NCBI GenBank assembly: GCA_029866025.1
Contig: JARXAD010000013.1
Location: 186,001 to 250,000, forward strand
DNA length: 64,000 bases
Reading direction: 5' to 3'
Source: Vampirovibrionales bacterium
Lineage (GTDB): Bacteria > Cyanobacteriota > Vampirovibrionia > Vampirovibrionales > Vampirovibrionaceae
Shown: positions 1-10,030 of the stretch, piece after piece
Numbering within the stretch: the first letter of the stretch is position 1
Layout of the letters: each line of letters begins with the position of its first letter
Made by a program: the position numbers and the translations under genes
The notes under the pieces: model-generated
The model's database searches: none
What the model was told of the DNA's origin: nothing
What the model saw: the letters and a program-made list of their open reading frames with translations, nothing else

Positions 1-1
1 C

Positions 2-916
2 GTCCATTGCCGCACCAGTGGCGTCACGGATCACTACGCCCACAACGACGAAGACGCTCTGGCACTGGCCCGTAACGTGGCCGAAAACCTCAATCGCTCT
101 AGCGCCAACCGTTGGAGCAGCGTGATTGAGCGCAGCGACGTTAAAGACCCCCTTTACCCAGCCGAAGACCTCTATCGCATCGTCAATGCCGATGCCCGTA
201 AACCCTTTGACATCAAGGCCATCATTGCTCGCCTCGTGGATGGCAGTGAATTCCACGAGTTTAAAGAACTGTACGGCACCACCTTGGTGTGCGGCTTTGC
301 CAAGTTGTGGGGCTTGCCTATTGGCATTGTGGCCAACAATGGCGTGCTGTTTAGCGAAAGCGCCGTAAAAGGGGCTCATTTTATTGAACTGTGCTGCCAG
401 CGGGGTATTCCGTTGTTGTTTTTGCAAAACATTAACGGCTTTATGGTGGGCAAAAGCTATGAGGCCGGCGGCATTGCCAAAGACGGCGCCAAGCTGGTGA
501 TGGCTGTAAGCAACGCCAACGTGCCCAAAATTACGGTGGTGGTGGGCGGAAGCTACGGTGCGGGCAATTACGGCATGTGTGGCCGCGCCTTTAACCCACG
601 ATTCCTCTACATGTGGCCCAACGCCCGCATTAGCGTGATGGGGGGCGAACAAGCCGCCAACGTGCTGTGCACCGTTAAGCAAGACCAACTGGAAGCCCAA
701 GGCAAACCGGTGATGACGGACGCCGAAGCCGCCGCCTTTAAACAACCCACGCTGGATAAATACGAGGCCGAAAGCAGTGCCTACTACAGCACCGCCCGAT
801 TGTGGGATGACGGCATCATCGACCCCAAAGACACCCGCACCGTGGTGGGCCTTAGCTTACTGGCCAGCCTCAATGCCCCTATTAAGCCCCACACCCAAGG
901 TGTGTTCCGGATGTAG
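2..916 (+). CDS. mccB: Acyl-CoA carboxylase carboxyltransferase (beta) subunit, probably methylcrotonoyl-CoA carboxylase; 5' end missing
   Basis: The frame is open from base 2 and gives the last 304 residues of a biotin-dependent acyl-CoA carboxylase beta subunit. Its usual length is about 530, so the N-terminal half lies left of the window. It transfers CO2 from carboxybiotin to the acyl-CoA; in the leucine pathway the substrate is 3-methylcrotonyl-CoA. Family-specific stretches include [59 protein letters not shown] and the C-terminal WDDGIIDP...FRM ending. This pattern fits the methylcrotonoyl rather than the propionyl branch. The gene codes to the window edge, so the GTG at 77 is not a real start. 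The partner alpha subunit is not in view. The branched-chain dehydrogenase genes at 56.6-60 kb would supply the same pathway. Confidence 0.9.
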   Translation, partial: VHCRTSGVTDHYAHNDEDALALARNVAENLNRSSANRWSSVIERSDVKDPLYPAEDLYRIVNADARKPFDIKAIIARLVDGSEFHEFKELYGTTLVCGFAKLWGLPIGIVANNGVLFSESAVKGAHFIELCCQRGIPLLFLQNINGFMVGKSYEAGGIAKDGAKLVMAVSNANVPKITVVVGGSYGAGNYGMCGRAFNPRFLYMWPNARISVMGGEQAANVLCTVKQDQLEAQGKPVMTDAEAAAFKQPTLDKYEAESSAYYSTARLWDDGIIDPKDTRTVVGLSLLASLNAPIKPHTQGVFRM

Positions 917-1043
917 TTGGCAAGCTACCTTTCTACCTTTTTTTAACGGGCACCATTATTTTCTCTAACAACTCGTTTTCAAAGCGTATTCCATCCATCA
1001 GTTATCTCTCTTACACTGGGTTTAGCTGTAAGGAGATGGTTGG

Positions 1044-2063
1044 ATGGATGATGTAACATCAACATGGTTAAGGCACCTGCCCAAGGCAGAGCTGCATTTG
1101 CATATTGAGGGGACTTTAGAGCCTGACCTCATGCTAACGCTTGCGGAGCGTAATAAAATTGCCATCCCCTATTCATCTATGGATGAGATTAAAGCCGCCT
1201 ACCAGTTTGAAAACTTACAGTCGTTTTTGGATATTTATTACCAAGGGGCTTCGGTGTTAAAAACCGAACAAGATTTTTACGATTTAACGTGGCGTTATTT
1301 ATTGCATGCCGAACAAGATGGCATTGTTCATACCGAACTATTTTTTGATCCCCAAACCCATACGGATCGTGGTATTTCCTTTGATACGGTGATTCATGGC
1401 ATCCATGCAGCGCTGCAAGAAGGTCAACGCAAGTTACGCATCTCTTCTCGATTGATTCTCTGTTTTTTACGCCACCTCCCCGAAGCGGCTGCCTTTGAAA
1501 CTCTCAAACAAGCAAAGTCCTATAAACACTGGATTACCGCTGTTGGGCTGGATTCGTCTGAGGCAGGGCATCCCCCAAGTAAATTTGAAGCGGTATTTAA
1601 ACAAGCCCGCCATCAGGGCTATTTAACAGTGGCCCATGCCGGTGAAGAAGGCCCTGCCAGTTATATGTGGGAAGCCATTCAGTTGCTGAAAGTAAAACGC
1701 ATTGATCATGGGGTGCGTTGTACAGAAGATCCTAAGTTAATTCAATTTTTAAAAGAAACACAATTACCGTTAGCGATGTGTCCTTTGTCCAATGTGAAGT
1801 TGCGTGTGTTTGATTCGTTGGCAGACCATCCAATCAAAACCCTGCTACATCAAGGGTTGTGTGTAACGGTTAGTAGTGATGATCCTGCCTATTTTGGCGG
1901 GTATTTGCACCAAAATTTGGTAGAAACGGCTGATGCACTGTCGCTTACTAGCAGTGACCTCATCCAACTTTGTCGTAACAGTATTCAGGCCAGTTTTTTA
2001 ACACCCAGCGAAAAACAGCACTGGCTTCAGAGATTATCGTTAGCCACGACCGCCTTTCAATAA
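1044..2063 (+). CDS. Adenine deaminase (adenosine deaminase superfamily, type 2)
   Basis: This 339-residue cytosolic zinc enzyme hydrolyses adenine to hypoxanthine and ammonia in purine salvage. The metal and catalytic residues are visible: ELHLHIEGTLEP near residue 16, VGLDSSEAGHPPSKF, TVAHAGEEGP, RIDHGVR and SSDDPAYFGG. The ERN segment after HIEGTLEP and the FFDPQTHTDRGI segment resemble the Pseudomonas and fungal adenine deaminase branch more than true adenosine deaminases. Adenosine as substrate cannot be excluded. AGGAG at 1031-1035 lies 8 bases before the ATG. The gene stands alone, convergent with sfsA. The 99-base gap after it contains the perfect palindrome TTATTCTTAGAATAA (2071-2085) without a following T-run. 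Confidence 0.88.
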   Translation: MDDVTSTWLRHLPKAELHLHIEGTLEPDLMLTLAERNKIAIPYSSMDEIKAAYQFENLQSFLDIYYQGASVLKTEQDFYDLTWRYLLHAEQDGIVHTELFFDPQTHTDRGISFDTVIHGIHAALQEGQRKLRISSRLILCFLRHLPEAAAFETLKQAKSYKHWITAVGLDSSEAGHPPSKFEAVFKQARHQGYLTVAHAGEEGPASYMWEAIQLLKVKRIDHGVRCTEDPKLIQFLKETQLPLAMCPLSNVKLRVFDSLADHPIKTLLHQGLCVTVSSDDPAYFGGYLHQNLVETADALSLTSSDLIQLCRNSIQASFLTPSEKQHWLQRLSLATTAFQ

Positions 2064-2162
2064 CTGTCGCTTATTCTTAGAATAACCTCGCAACAAGCGT
2101 AGAATTTTCTGAAGTACCGACAGATTATTTTCGTATTTCTATACAGTACGGGTGTTTATAAC

Positions 2163-2957
2163 TTAAGGCTCAAGCCGTATTGGAATGGAGGCTTCTAAAC
2201 GAAACCCTTGGTTGATATCCAAGGTAAGGGGTTGGGCTAATATCTTTACGCCAGCTTTGGCAGCGTCATGCAAGGCTTGTGCAAACACCGGGTCGCGCTG
2301 CCAGTGGGGCCTAAATTCCACGGCGTCGGGGCGCTGCACGATAAACACCACCCACGTTTCCATACCTTGTGAGGCCATTTCTCCCAGTTGGCGTATTTGC
2401 CTCGCTCCACGGCTAGTTACAGCATCGGGAAACTGGCACACGCCGTCTTCCACCAAACTGGCACCTTTCACCTCTACCCACACAGGGCTTTGATGGTTTG
2501 GCGATTGTAGCAAGGCATCAAAGCGGCTTTTTTCACCCGAGATGGGATCTTCCCAGCTCGGTTCGATTTTTATCAGCTCATAGCCTAAAAACTCGGGGAT
2601 GAGCTTTGCTCTAATGGCAGTGGTAAACACATGGTTGGGCAATCGAGAAAATATGGAGACCACATGACCCTCTGCACTTTGCATCTGACTTTGCACGAGC
2701 GGCATGGAGTAGCGCATTTTTCGATGCGTGTCTAGTCCGTGGTCCACGACCCACACACGAGCGTTGGGCAAGAGTAGCTCTTGCAGTCGGCCGGGGTCGG
2801 CAATGTGGGCTGTAAAGGTGGTGGTTGGGTCGTCATCCCAGCAAAACACACCAATAAAACGATTGGGGCGGGCCACAAACCGAGCCGGTAATAACGGCAA
2901 AGGCCCCCATGGATATGGGAGCCACGCCGATTTTGATTTGTTTGTAGCAGCAGTCAT
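2163..2957 (-). CDS. sfsA: SfsA family protein (sugar fermentation stimulation protein homologue)
   Basis: The 264-residue product matches the SfsA fold. It has an N-terminal OB-like part (RPNRFIGVFCWDDD, HIADPGRLQELLLP) and a C-terminal nuclease-like part (RFDALLQ, WVEVKGASLV, FPDAVTSRGARQIRQL). The D...EVKG arrangement resembles PD-(D/E)XK nucleases; the physiological role of SfsA is unsettled (DNA or nucleic-acid binding has been proposed). It is the last gene of a minus-strand run, beginning 11 bases after the stop of the BcsC-like gene, so it is probably co-transcribed. No strong ribosome-binding site is visible, which fits translation coupled to the gene before it. Confidence 0.88.
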   Translation of the reverse strand: MTAATNKSKSAWLPYPWGPLPLLPARFVARPNRFIGVFCWDDDPTTTFTAHIADPGRLQELLLPNARVWVVDHGLDTHRKMRYSMPLVQSQMQSAEGHVVSIFSRLPNHVFTTAIRAKLIPEFLGYELIKIEPSWEDPISGEKSRFDALLQSPNHQSPVWVEVKGASLVEDGVCQFPDAVTSRGARQIRQLGEMASQGMETWVVFIVQRPDAVEFRPHWQRDPVFAQALHDAAKAGVKILAQPLTLDINQGFRLEASIPIRLEP

Positions 2958-2968
2958 GAAAAATGGGG

Positions 2969-5900
2969 TTAGTAATAGCTGCTGTGAATATCGTAGGCGA
3001 AGGGAAATTTGCTGTCTTGCTTGCGGAAATTGTCATCCTTGGGTGTTTTTTCACCAAACACGGGGGATAACGCTTCAATGTAAGGCCGTAAGATGAGACC
3101 ACCTTCAAAGCGATACCGAGTAAACACACCGCCACTATCCAACAGGGCAAAACGACCATAGCTGCTGAGCCAATCCGTCCAGTTTAAGCGTACTGCTGCG
3201 TCGGCTTGGTAAGCTACCGTGTTGGGAGAGCTATCGGTAATACCGCTGCCTTGGCTAAAGCTTTGCAAGCCAATACTGCCGCCCAATTGGTACTCCATAA
3301 ATCGGTCAAAGGCGCTGCCGTGGTAGTCTGCCCGAATGGCGTTGAGGAAGAAGTTGTCTGGGCTAAAGTAGCCGCCAAACCCAAAGCCGGGGTTCGCTGC
3401 AATGGAAGGATTCATGCCCACCACGGGAGACGTGCCCCCAAACTGGGTCACGTCGTAGTAGCCGTTGGTGGTGTTTTTATCAAAGTTCATCCATAAAAAT
3501 TGATACCCCAAACGGGCCCAGTGTTTCTCATTAAAGCGATGGGTGTAGCCTGCGGATGCAAACACCTGATTTTTGGTGTTGCTATCGATGTTATTGCCAC
3601 CAATAAAACCCAGCTCGTACAGTACGTTTACATCCACATTGGTAAAAGGAATCAGGTTGAGTTCTGCAAAAATGGAGGTTTCGTTGGCAGGGCCCAGCTT
3701 ATCGCCATCAAAGGATCCGGCGGTGGCTTTTAATCCCGCCACTGATTGGAGTGAGTTGGCCAAGGTCAACCGTTTGGAGCCCAACTGAAAACGCACCCGA
3801 TCCCACGGATCCAGAATCAAGCGAGCGCGGTAGTTAAAGGCCAAATCATCGGAGGTGGTGAGTTGCAACAAGCCCACATCGCCATCCACGGTAATACGAT
3901 CACCCAGTTTGGCGTTGGCACCCATGGAGTACAGCAAGCCAAAGTTGCTTTTGGGGGAGATGTTCCCCTTGGGCAGGTAATAGCGCTGGGGCGTAATGCC
4001 ACCACGTACTCTCAAGGAAGGCAATAACGAAACGCTTAATTGAGTAGGCACTTCCCAAATGTTCAGTTTGTTTAGGTTCCGGTTGCCATCTTGAATTTGA
4101 TAAGCAAAGCCGGTGCGCAGCTCAGGCCGAAGATCGGAATACAATTGATTTTGCAAATTGCTTAAGCGATCTTTTAAATACGGAGGCAATGTTTGGGCGC
4201 TAGGATCTTGGCTTTCTGTCATGCTTTGTCCGTACAAATAAGCGTCCGCTTCTCGTTGCAAGGGGGTGGCAGTATCTACCAAACGCGGTACCATACGCCC
4301 CGTTTTACTGGTAGCAGCATCACTTTCCGTAAAAGCCACATTAATAACGTTGCTTTCCGTCATGCTTTGGCGCGTATCCCAAACTTGGCCTTTTAGCTGC
4401 TGTAAATCGTCTTCCGATTGGCTTTGCAAGGTATCTAGCGCACTAAGAGCAGCATTAAGGGCTTCCAAGTCGGATTCAATTTGCTGGGCTTCTTCACTGG
4501 TGGTGGTTGCCGACGCAGAGTATTGCTTGCTGTTGTCGATGGAAAAGTCAATGGGAGCGGCAAAGCCTTGGTAACGGCCCGCGTATTCAGCAGGGGCCGC
4601 AGAGCGTTTGTTGGAGCGGATGCCACCGGGCTCTAAATCTCGCAATAACTCCAAGGCTTTGTCTTGGCGGCCTAGGCTTTGGTACATCTCTGCCAGGCTG
4701 GTGGTAATTTCGGGGTCGCCGGGGTACTGCTCATGCAGTTGGCTTAAGATACTTTTGGCTTGAAACTTGCGGCCACTGTACAACAAGGCCATTGCTTTAC
4801 CCAAACGGGCATCGCGGTTGGCTGGGTCGTCTTTTAATACGCCATCAAACAGCGCAAAGGATTTATTGTATTGGCGGTCATACGACAGCTGCTTGGCTTC
4901 TTCAATACGGCTACTGGCAGTACCATCGCTGTGAGTGGGTTGAGGCGCGGGTCTATTTTCGTTAAACGTCGTTTTTTTGATGGGTGCTTGAGCTGTATTG
5001 GCCCACTCGCCCGAATCCGATTGAATGCGCACTCGATCGTTGGCATAAGTTTTTTGAGCTGGTGTTTCGTAAGGTTCAATGGCTGCGGTTGATGCGGACG
5101 CGTTGGACTTTTTCCACGACGAGGCAGAGCCTGCATTAACGGTGGGGTGCTGCACTGTGGTTCGCCCTGCCCCCGGAGCACTGGTGGCTTGCTCTACGGT
5201 CCAAGGGTCGTTATCCAAAGAGGTGGGAACCAGGGTTTTGGTGGCTTGGGTCTCCGTCCGGGTCCCCCACGCACCCTCGCGCTCTACAATGGCAGGGCTA
5301 CTGGTTGATGAAAAACCAGTGCTGCGGGTTGTGGTATTAACCATAGGCCGCTGCACCACACTGCGACCGGCCCCCGGTTTTACAATACCAATTTCTGTGG
5401 TGGCAGACGATTGCCCCGTGGCCGGTCCCCAAGAAGAGGAACGGGTGGTGGCGGAGGTAGTGGTGGTAACGACGGTGGGCTTATTGCTTAGATTGGCATT
5501 CTGGCTGTTAAAATAGGCTTTCAGGCGTGGCTGAATATCCGCATCGTTTTCGTACTTAGGGTTGCTGGCCACGTCGCGAAACAAGCCATCAATGTAGTTA
5601 GCTTTAGGAAAACTAGAGCTAGGCAAGTTTTGCCCACGAAAGACTTCGGCAAATTCTAGTTTTTCGTCGGCAGTTACTTCGCCCAATTGGTACAAGTTAT
5701 CAAAGGTCGTAATGGCTTCAGGCCATTGGGTCAGTTTAATGTGGGCGCGCGCGTTGCGCAGTTGCACGTCGTGGTTGACTTTCATCTCGGGTGGTAATTT
5801 TTCCGTCAGGGCAATGCTGGTCATAAATTCGTTCAGGTCATAGGCCACGCCACCCAAACTGTTGAGTAGGTTGGCATCGCCATTGGCCAACACACCCGCT

Positions 5901-6676
5901 TGCACCTTGCCAAACAACTGGCGGGCTTTGGGTTGTTGATCGGCATAGCGAAGAGCATATAAATAGTCCAGCTGCCATTGCAGGCTTTGGACCGTGGGGG
6001 GCTGGACATCAAAAGGCTTGATGTAGTTTTCATACAACGGCACGGCCAAAGGGGCTTTGCCCAAATGGCTTAGTAAGCTGGCGTACACCGCTTGCGAGGC
6101 CGGTGTTTTGGCAAATTCCTGGCGGATAGGTTCAGCAAACTGAGCGGCATCGGTGTAGCGTCCGTCCCACATGAGTAGCTGGACCAAGTTTCGGGTGATG
6201 TTGACGGATTCTTTCGCCACTTCCGGTGATTGGCTCTTCAATTCCAAGGCACGAGTGAGCAAGCGAATGGCTTGCGACCGACGCGAGGGATCCCAACCTG
6301 TAATAGTGCCTAAGTGCATCAACGCTTCGGCATTGTCGGCATTAAATGTTAGGGTTTGGATGAGATAATTTTTGGCTTGGGTGTAGTTTTCTTCGCCGCC
6401 TTGCTTCATAAGTGCTTTGGCTAACCACAGATTGGCCTCATCACTACCCGCAGAAGCACCGGCTACTTTTTGAAAGCCCTCCAGAGCGGCTTGAATATCC
6501 CCTTTGTCATACTGGGCTTTGGCCTGAGCAAAGGTGGATGCTTGAGAGGGTTCTACCGGAACAGCCCAAGCACTGATGGGGGTAAGGGCTACCGTGGTGG
6601 CAAGGGTGAGCGCTGTCACCCACTGGCTGGTTGTGTTCCGTAACAGTGATGAAGAAAAACCGGCAATGGCTGTCAT
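2969..6676 (-). CDS. bcsC: BcsC-like outer-membrane exopolysaccharide export protein (TPR + beta-barrel)
   Basis: The protein has 1235 residues. It starts with a Sec signal peptide (hydrophobic stretch about residues 18-36, ending AWAVP). TPR-like repeats follow at about 45-390, then a Ser/Thr-rich low-complexity linker (about 395-590), a second TPR block (about 590-690) and a C-terminal region (about 850-1235) rich in alternating polar and aromatic strands. The segment GFGFGGYFSPDNFF resembles the BcsC C-terminal porin domain. By family analogy the TPRs would guide a nascent glucan through the periplasm to the barrel. The gene lies directly downstream of bcsA on the same strand and before sfsA. 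No BcsB or BcsZ is seen here. The two internal repeats around GAGR(S/T)(V)VQ(R/H)P(M/T)VN in the linker are unusual. Confidence 0.8.
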   Translation of the reverse strand: MTAIAGFSSSLLRNTTSQWVTALTLATTVALTPISAWAVPVEPSQASTFAQAKAQYDKGDIQAALEGFQKVAGASAGSDEANLWLAKALMKQGGEENYTQAKNYLIQTLTFNADNAEALMHLGTITGWDPSRRSQAIRLLTRALELKSQSPEVAKESVNITRNLVQLLMWDGRYTDAAQFAEPIRQEFAKTPASQAVYASLLSHLGKAPLAVPLYENYIKPFDVQPPTVQSLQWQLDYLYALRYADQQPKARQLFGKVQAGVLANGDANLLNSLGGVAYDLNEFMTSIALTEKLPPEMKVNHDVQLRNARAHIKLTQWPEAITTFDNLYQLGEVTADEKLEFAEVFRGQNLPSSSFPKANYIDGLFRDVASNPKYENDADIQPRLKAYFNSQNANLSNKPTVVTTTTSATTRSSSWGPATGQSSATTEIGIVKPGAGRSVVQRPMVNTTTRSTGFSSTSSPAIVEREGAWGTRTETQATKTLVPTSLDNDPWTVEQATSAPGAGRTTVQHPTVNAGSASSWKKSNASASTAAIEPYETPAQKTYANDRVRIQSDSGEWANTAQAPIKKTTFNENRPAPQPTHSDGTASSRIEEAKQLSYDRQYNKSFALFDGVLKDDPANRDARLGKAMALLYSGRKFQAKSILSQLHEQYPGDPEITTSLAEMYQSLGRQDKALELLRDLEPGGIRSNKRSAAPAEYAGRYQGFAAPIDFSIDNSKQYSASATTTSEEAQQIESDLEALNAALSALDTLQSQSEDDLQQLKGQVWDTRQSMTESNVINVAFTESDAATSKTGRMVPRLVDTATPLQREADAYLYGQSMTESQDPSAQTLPPYLKDRLSNLQNQLYSDLRPELRTGFAYQIQDGNRNLNKLNIWEVPTQLSVSLLPSLRVRGGITPQRYYLPKGNISPKSNFGLLYSMGANAKLGDRITVDGDVGLLQLTTSDDLAFNYRARLILDPWDRVRFQLGSKRLTLANSLQSVAGLKATAGSFDGDKLGPANETSIFAELNLIPFTNVDVNVLYELGFIGGNNIDSNTKNQVFASAGYTHRFNEKHWARLGYQFLWMNFDKNTTNGYYDVTQFGGTSPVVGMNPSIAANPGFGFGGYFSPDNFFLNAIRADYHGSAFDRFMEYQLGGSIGLQSFSQGSGITDSSPNTVAYQADAAVRLNWTDWLSSYGRFALLDSGGVFTRYRFEGGLILRPYIEALSPVFGEKTPKDDNFRKQDSKFPFAYDIHSSYY

Positions 6677-6848
6677 GGAATCTCAATCCTAACTCTTTAT
6701 GGAGCACTGGGTGCCCAATTTGTGCAAAACTGGCCACACGAACACACACTATTGCCATATATTATAGAGAGTGTCTGCCCAATGAGGAAGGCCTACTCCT
6801 ACAATGGAAAAGCCTTCATAAGGATTTGATGGAAATGTATGATATTGG
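6677..6848. other. bcsA-bcsC intergenic gap
   Basis: The 172 bases between two minus-strand genes contain a T/A-rich patch (around 6755-6770, including atattatagaga). It could hold a promoter for the BcsC-like gene. No gene, riboswitch or clear terminator hairpin was seen. Confidence 0.4.
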
Positions 6849-9695
6849 TTAAGCCGCGGGTTGGTGTAGGCAGTGGCTCAATACGTCTAGAGACCGTAAA
6901 TCTAGGTTTTTAAAGTACACCAAGATTAATCCGGGGGAACCATCGGGGGCTTCCGCAATATCTTTAACCACAGCTTGATACGTGGTTTTTTGCCCCGCGC
7001 CAGCGCTTTGGGTTGGCCAGTCAAAGGTTACGGTAACGTTATCGCCCAAGCGTAAGCTTTGGCCGCCGTTGCGTAAACGAAGTACCGCACCCATTTCACT
7101 CACTTCTTGGGTGACGCCATCCAGCCGTTGGCCGTTCACCACCAATTCGGTGGCCACTTGCATGGCAATCACAGGAGCCACGCGCACAATGTCTTCCGAC
7201 TCTTGATATAAATTGCGAATGATGATGAGACGCTCGTCTTTGGACAGATCCGAGAAATTCATACCAAACAGGGTTTGTCCACCGCCCAGCGGCACTTCCC
7301 GTTTAATTTCGGCGCGCACGCTTTGTGGAGCAGCGTTGGCCGCGCCATCTTGCTGGCTCCAATCCATTATAACCTCCACCGTTTGTCCCAATTCTAGGTG
7401 CTGGGCACCATCGCGCACCACCACAGCCACTCCGGTTTCACTAATCTGATCCGAGAAACCTTGAATGCGTTCGCCATTGGCTAAAATGGCGCAGGGCAGG
7501 TTTTGGCGCACACGAAGGGTTCTGCGACGAGAGGCGTTTTCTTTGGTTTGAGCTAGGCGCAGCGGTGTGGATAGCCATTTACCGAAGGATTTACCCGTAG
7601 TGCTTTCGCGGTGGTATTTACGCCACACGCGGGCATCGCTAAACATGTGACGAATCAGGGATTGGTGCTGTTCATCAGACCGGTTCACAACCCGGAAGCC
7701 CACGTAGAAGCGGCCATTGTCATCGCGGCTGCTACGAACGGCCTGCACTTGGTATACGCTTAGTTCGTCCAAATCCCAATCGAGAATTTTAAGGCTGAGG
7801 GTGCCGGAGATGGGGATGGGTTGATCAAACACGACCGCCAAGCCGCTTTCGCTAATGTTGGTGGTGTACCCCACGGCAATGGAGTCATCCAGCAAGCGCA
7901 ATTCGCAGCGCACTTGCCGATAAATACGAGGAGAGAGGCGGAACTGGGGGCGTTCTTGGGCCACGTACACCGCTCCAATAATAAGGGCCAAGTTGTAGGT
8001 AGACCAGAACACGTTGGTGAGAATACCGCCCAGCATGGCTTGATCTGCCATGGCACGCACCACGGCAAAGCCCAAGCCAAAGGCAATCAAAAAGCCAATG
8101 ACAATTTGGGGGAAGACGATGGCCCAGTTAAAAGACATCCCTTCGTTCAGGCCTTCTTTAGGCGTTACTTGAAACTTGGCGCGCCAGGGGAAAAGCATGG
8201 TGAGGACGTTGGTTTGAAACATATACACGCAGGTGGCCGTTTCGTACACTTCTGCCCAAAAGGTGTGGCGCAAACCATGAGACAGCACCGTATACCCAAA
8301 GGTACTGGCCAAAAAGGCAGGACCAAAGAAGGTGATGATTTCCACAATACCGGCATCAATGGGTTTAATGCCAAAGTACAAATACGTTAGCGGCACCAAC
8401 AAAAAGACGAGACGAGCGGCCCCAAAAAAGAAATACCAAATGCCGGCAAAGTAGCACAGGCGCTGGGCAATGCTGAGACCACCCACAAACAAGGGATTAT
8501 CAAAAAACAGAATTTGCGCCATGCCGCGGCCCCAGCGAATGCGCTGTTTCACAAAATCGCCAAAACTATCTTGCGCCATTCCGGCAGAGAGATCTTTGTT
8601 GTAATAAGCCGACTCCCACCCTTTGGCGTGCAAACGCAAGCCGGTGTGAACGTCTTCCGTAATGGTCTCCACAGCAAAGCCGCCAATGTCTTCCAGTGCA
8701 GACCGGCGAAAGAGTGCTCCGCTGCCTGCAAAAAAGGCAGCCCCCCAGTAGTCGTTGCCCGGTTCAATCACGTGGAAGAACAGATCCTGTTCGTTGTTCA
8801 TCACGTCTTCCGATACCAAGTTACGTTGGAACGGATCCGGTGTGAAAAAATGCTGCGGGGTTTGCACAAAAGCCATTTTGGGATCGTTAAAATACCCCAC
8901 AATGTCTTTAATAAAAGTGCTGGCAGGCACATGATCCGCATCAAAAATGGCAATCAACTCACCTGTAGTATAGGGCATCGCATTGTTCATATTGCCCGCT
9001 TTGGCGTGTTTGTTGTTGTCTCGTGCAATGTATTTAACGCCCAGTTTTTGGGCTAAATCCGCCATTTCGCTGCGGTCACCGTCATCCAGCAAATACACGG
9101 TTTTATTGGCATAGTTTAAGGCTTGGCAGCCCACCAAAGAGCGATAAATAACATTAATGGGTTCGTTGTAGGTACACAAAAACACATCCACACTGGGCTG
9201 GGCTTGGCCTTCGGCCAACGGTTTGGCAGGGCGATTAGTTTCGCCCACCATTTGAAAATAACCCAACAATAGCGTTGCAAACGAAAGCAACTCAGCACCG
9301 TAAATAATGTAACCCACCACGGTGCTTTCGGGGGTTTTAAAGGTGAGGGTTTCAAAGGTACGCCACAACAAGTAGCGGATCATCAGAGCAATGACGACCA
9401 GCATGATAAGCGAGCGCTGTTTTTGGCACGTGCTAAACACCACGGCCATCACAACCAATGACACCACCGAGATGGCAATTTGCAGCCAGAAGGGCAACCA
9501 GAGGGAAATATCTGGGAAGAGAGGGCGAGACAAGCCTTCTTCAAACTGAGTGGCCAAGTCCAACATGGAAAAATCGGCCCACGACGGAGAACCGAGCAAC
9601 CATAGGCCTACTACCAGTAGTAGAGGCAATAGCAATCCTTGTAAGGACGGCGTAGTCGATAGGAATCGGCGGCAAATCGATGGCAAAAAGCGCAT
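6849..9695 (-). CDS. bcsA: Cellulose synthase catalytic subunit (BcsA-like) with three PilZ-type modules
   Basis: This inner-membrane family 2 glycosyltransferase should polymerise UDP-glucose into beta-1,4-glucan. With the ATG at 9695 it has 948 residues. An open frame continues upstream to a TTG at 9812, but that is a poor start. The GT2 core shows LLDDGDRSEM, AIFDADHVPAS, TITEDVHTGLR and QRIRWGRGM, i.e. the D, DxD, TED and QxxRW signatures. Hydrophobic helices lie at the N-terminus and after the core. Three C-terminal segments resemble the c-di-GMP-binding PilZ fold: one around NISESGLAVVF, one around QISETGVAVVV preceded by an Arg-rich stretch, and a degenerate one around VSEMGAVLRL. Ordinary BcsA has one PilZ domain. 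It heads the bcsA-bcsC-sfsA run. Confidence 0.85.
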   Translation of the reverse strand: MRFLPSICRRFLSTTPSLQGLLLPLLLVVGLWLLGSPSWADFSMLDLATQFEEGLSRPLFPDISLWLPFWLQIAISVVSLVVMAVVFSTCQKQRSLIMLVVIALMIRYLLWRTFETLTFKTPESTVVGYIIYGAELLSFATLLLGYFQMVGETNRPAKPLAEGQAQPSVDVFLCTYNEPINVIYRSLVGCQALNYANKTVYLLDDGDRSEMADLAQKLGVKYIARDNNKHAKAGNMNNAMPYTTGELIAIFDADHVPASTFIKDIVGYFNDPKMAFVQTPQHFFTPDPFQRNLVSEDVMNNEQDLFFHVIEPGNDYWGAAFFAGSGALFRRSALEDIGGFAVETITEDVHTGLRLHAKGWESAYYNKDLSAGMAQDSFGDFVKQRIRWGRGMAQILFFDNPLFVGGLSIAQRLCYFAGIWYFFFGAARLVFLLVPLTYLYFGIKPIDAGIVEIITFFGPAFLASTFGYTVLSHGLRHTFWAEVYETATCVYMFQTNVLTMLFPWRAKFQVTPKEGLNEGMSFNWAIVFPQIVIGFLIAFGLGFAVVRAMADQAMLGGILTNVFWSTYNLALIIGAVYVAQERPQFRLSPRIYRQVRCELRLLDDSIAVGYTTNISESGLAVVFDQPIPISGTLSLKILDWDLDELSVYQVQAVRSSRDDNGRFYVGFRVVNRSDEQHQSLIRHMFSDARVWRKYHRESTTGKSFGKWLSTPLRLAQTKENASRRRTLRVRQNLPCAILANGERIQGFSDQISETGVAVVVRDGAQHLELGQTVEVIMDWSQQDGAANAAPQSVRAEIKREVPLGGGQTLFGMNFSDLSKDERLIIIRNLYQESEDIVRVAPVIAMQVATELVVNGQRLDGVTQEVSEMGAVLRLRNGGQSLRLGDNVTVTFDWPTQSAGAGQKTTYQAVVKDIAEAPDGSPGLILVYFKNLDLRSLDVLSHCLHQPAA

Positions 9696-10030
9696 GTGGG
9701 TGTCTAACCTGCTTGCTAAGAATGAAAAGTTAAGAGAGATACCAGAGAAATAATGGGTAATCTGAAGCGATGGAGGGCGACCCTCTACTATCCGTATCAA
9801 AACCGGTGGCAAGCTTCAATTGCTACAGGTGTCGACACGCGAGATTGTTACATGGGACAACCCCGCGATTGGATTCATAAAACCCTTAACAAGGGCACTC
9901 TAACGGTTCTCTAAGACCACACTGCAGCGCCAAGACAATACCGTCCTAACCTACACCATGAACGCCCCCCATCATCCTTAGTTTCTCAGGACGAAACATC
10001 CTCCCATAGGTGGGTCTTCAAGCAGAGGGA
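9696..10030. other. Intergenic region between rlmD-like gene and bcsA
   Basis: There are 335 bases without a convincing gene. The promoter of the bcs operon should lie here on the minus strand. I looked for a c-di-GMP riboswitch, as is sometimes seen before such operons, and did not recognise one. A weak inverted repeat (cccataggtggg, about 10003-10014) lies just past the 3' end of the methyltransferase gene. Confidence 0.35.

Noticed and set aside
7821-8390. 189-residue plus-strand open frame
   Set aside because: It lies antisense inside bcsA, whose catalytic motifs prove the minus-strand reading.
9696-10030. Possible c-di-GMP riboswitch before bcsA
   Set aside because: No GEMM-type core was recognisable.
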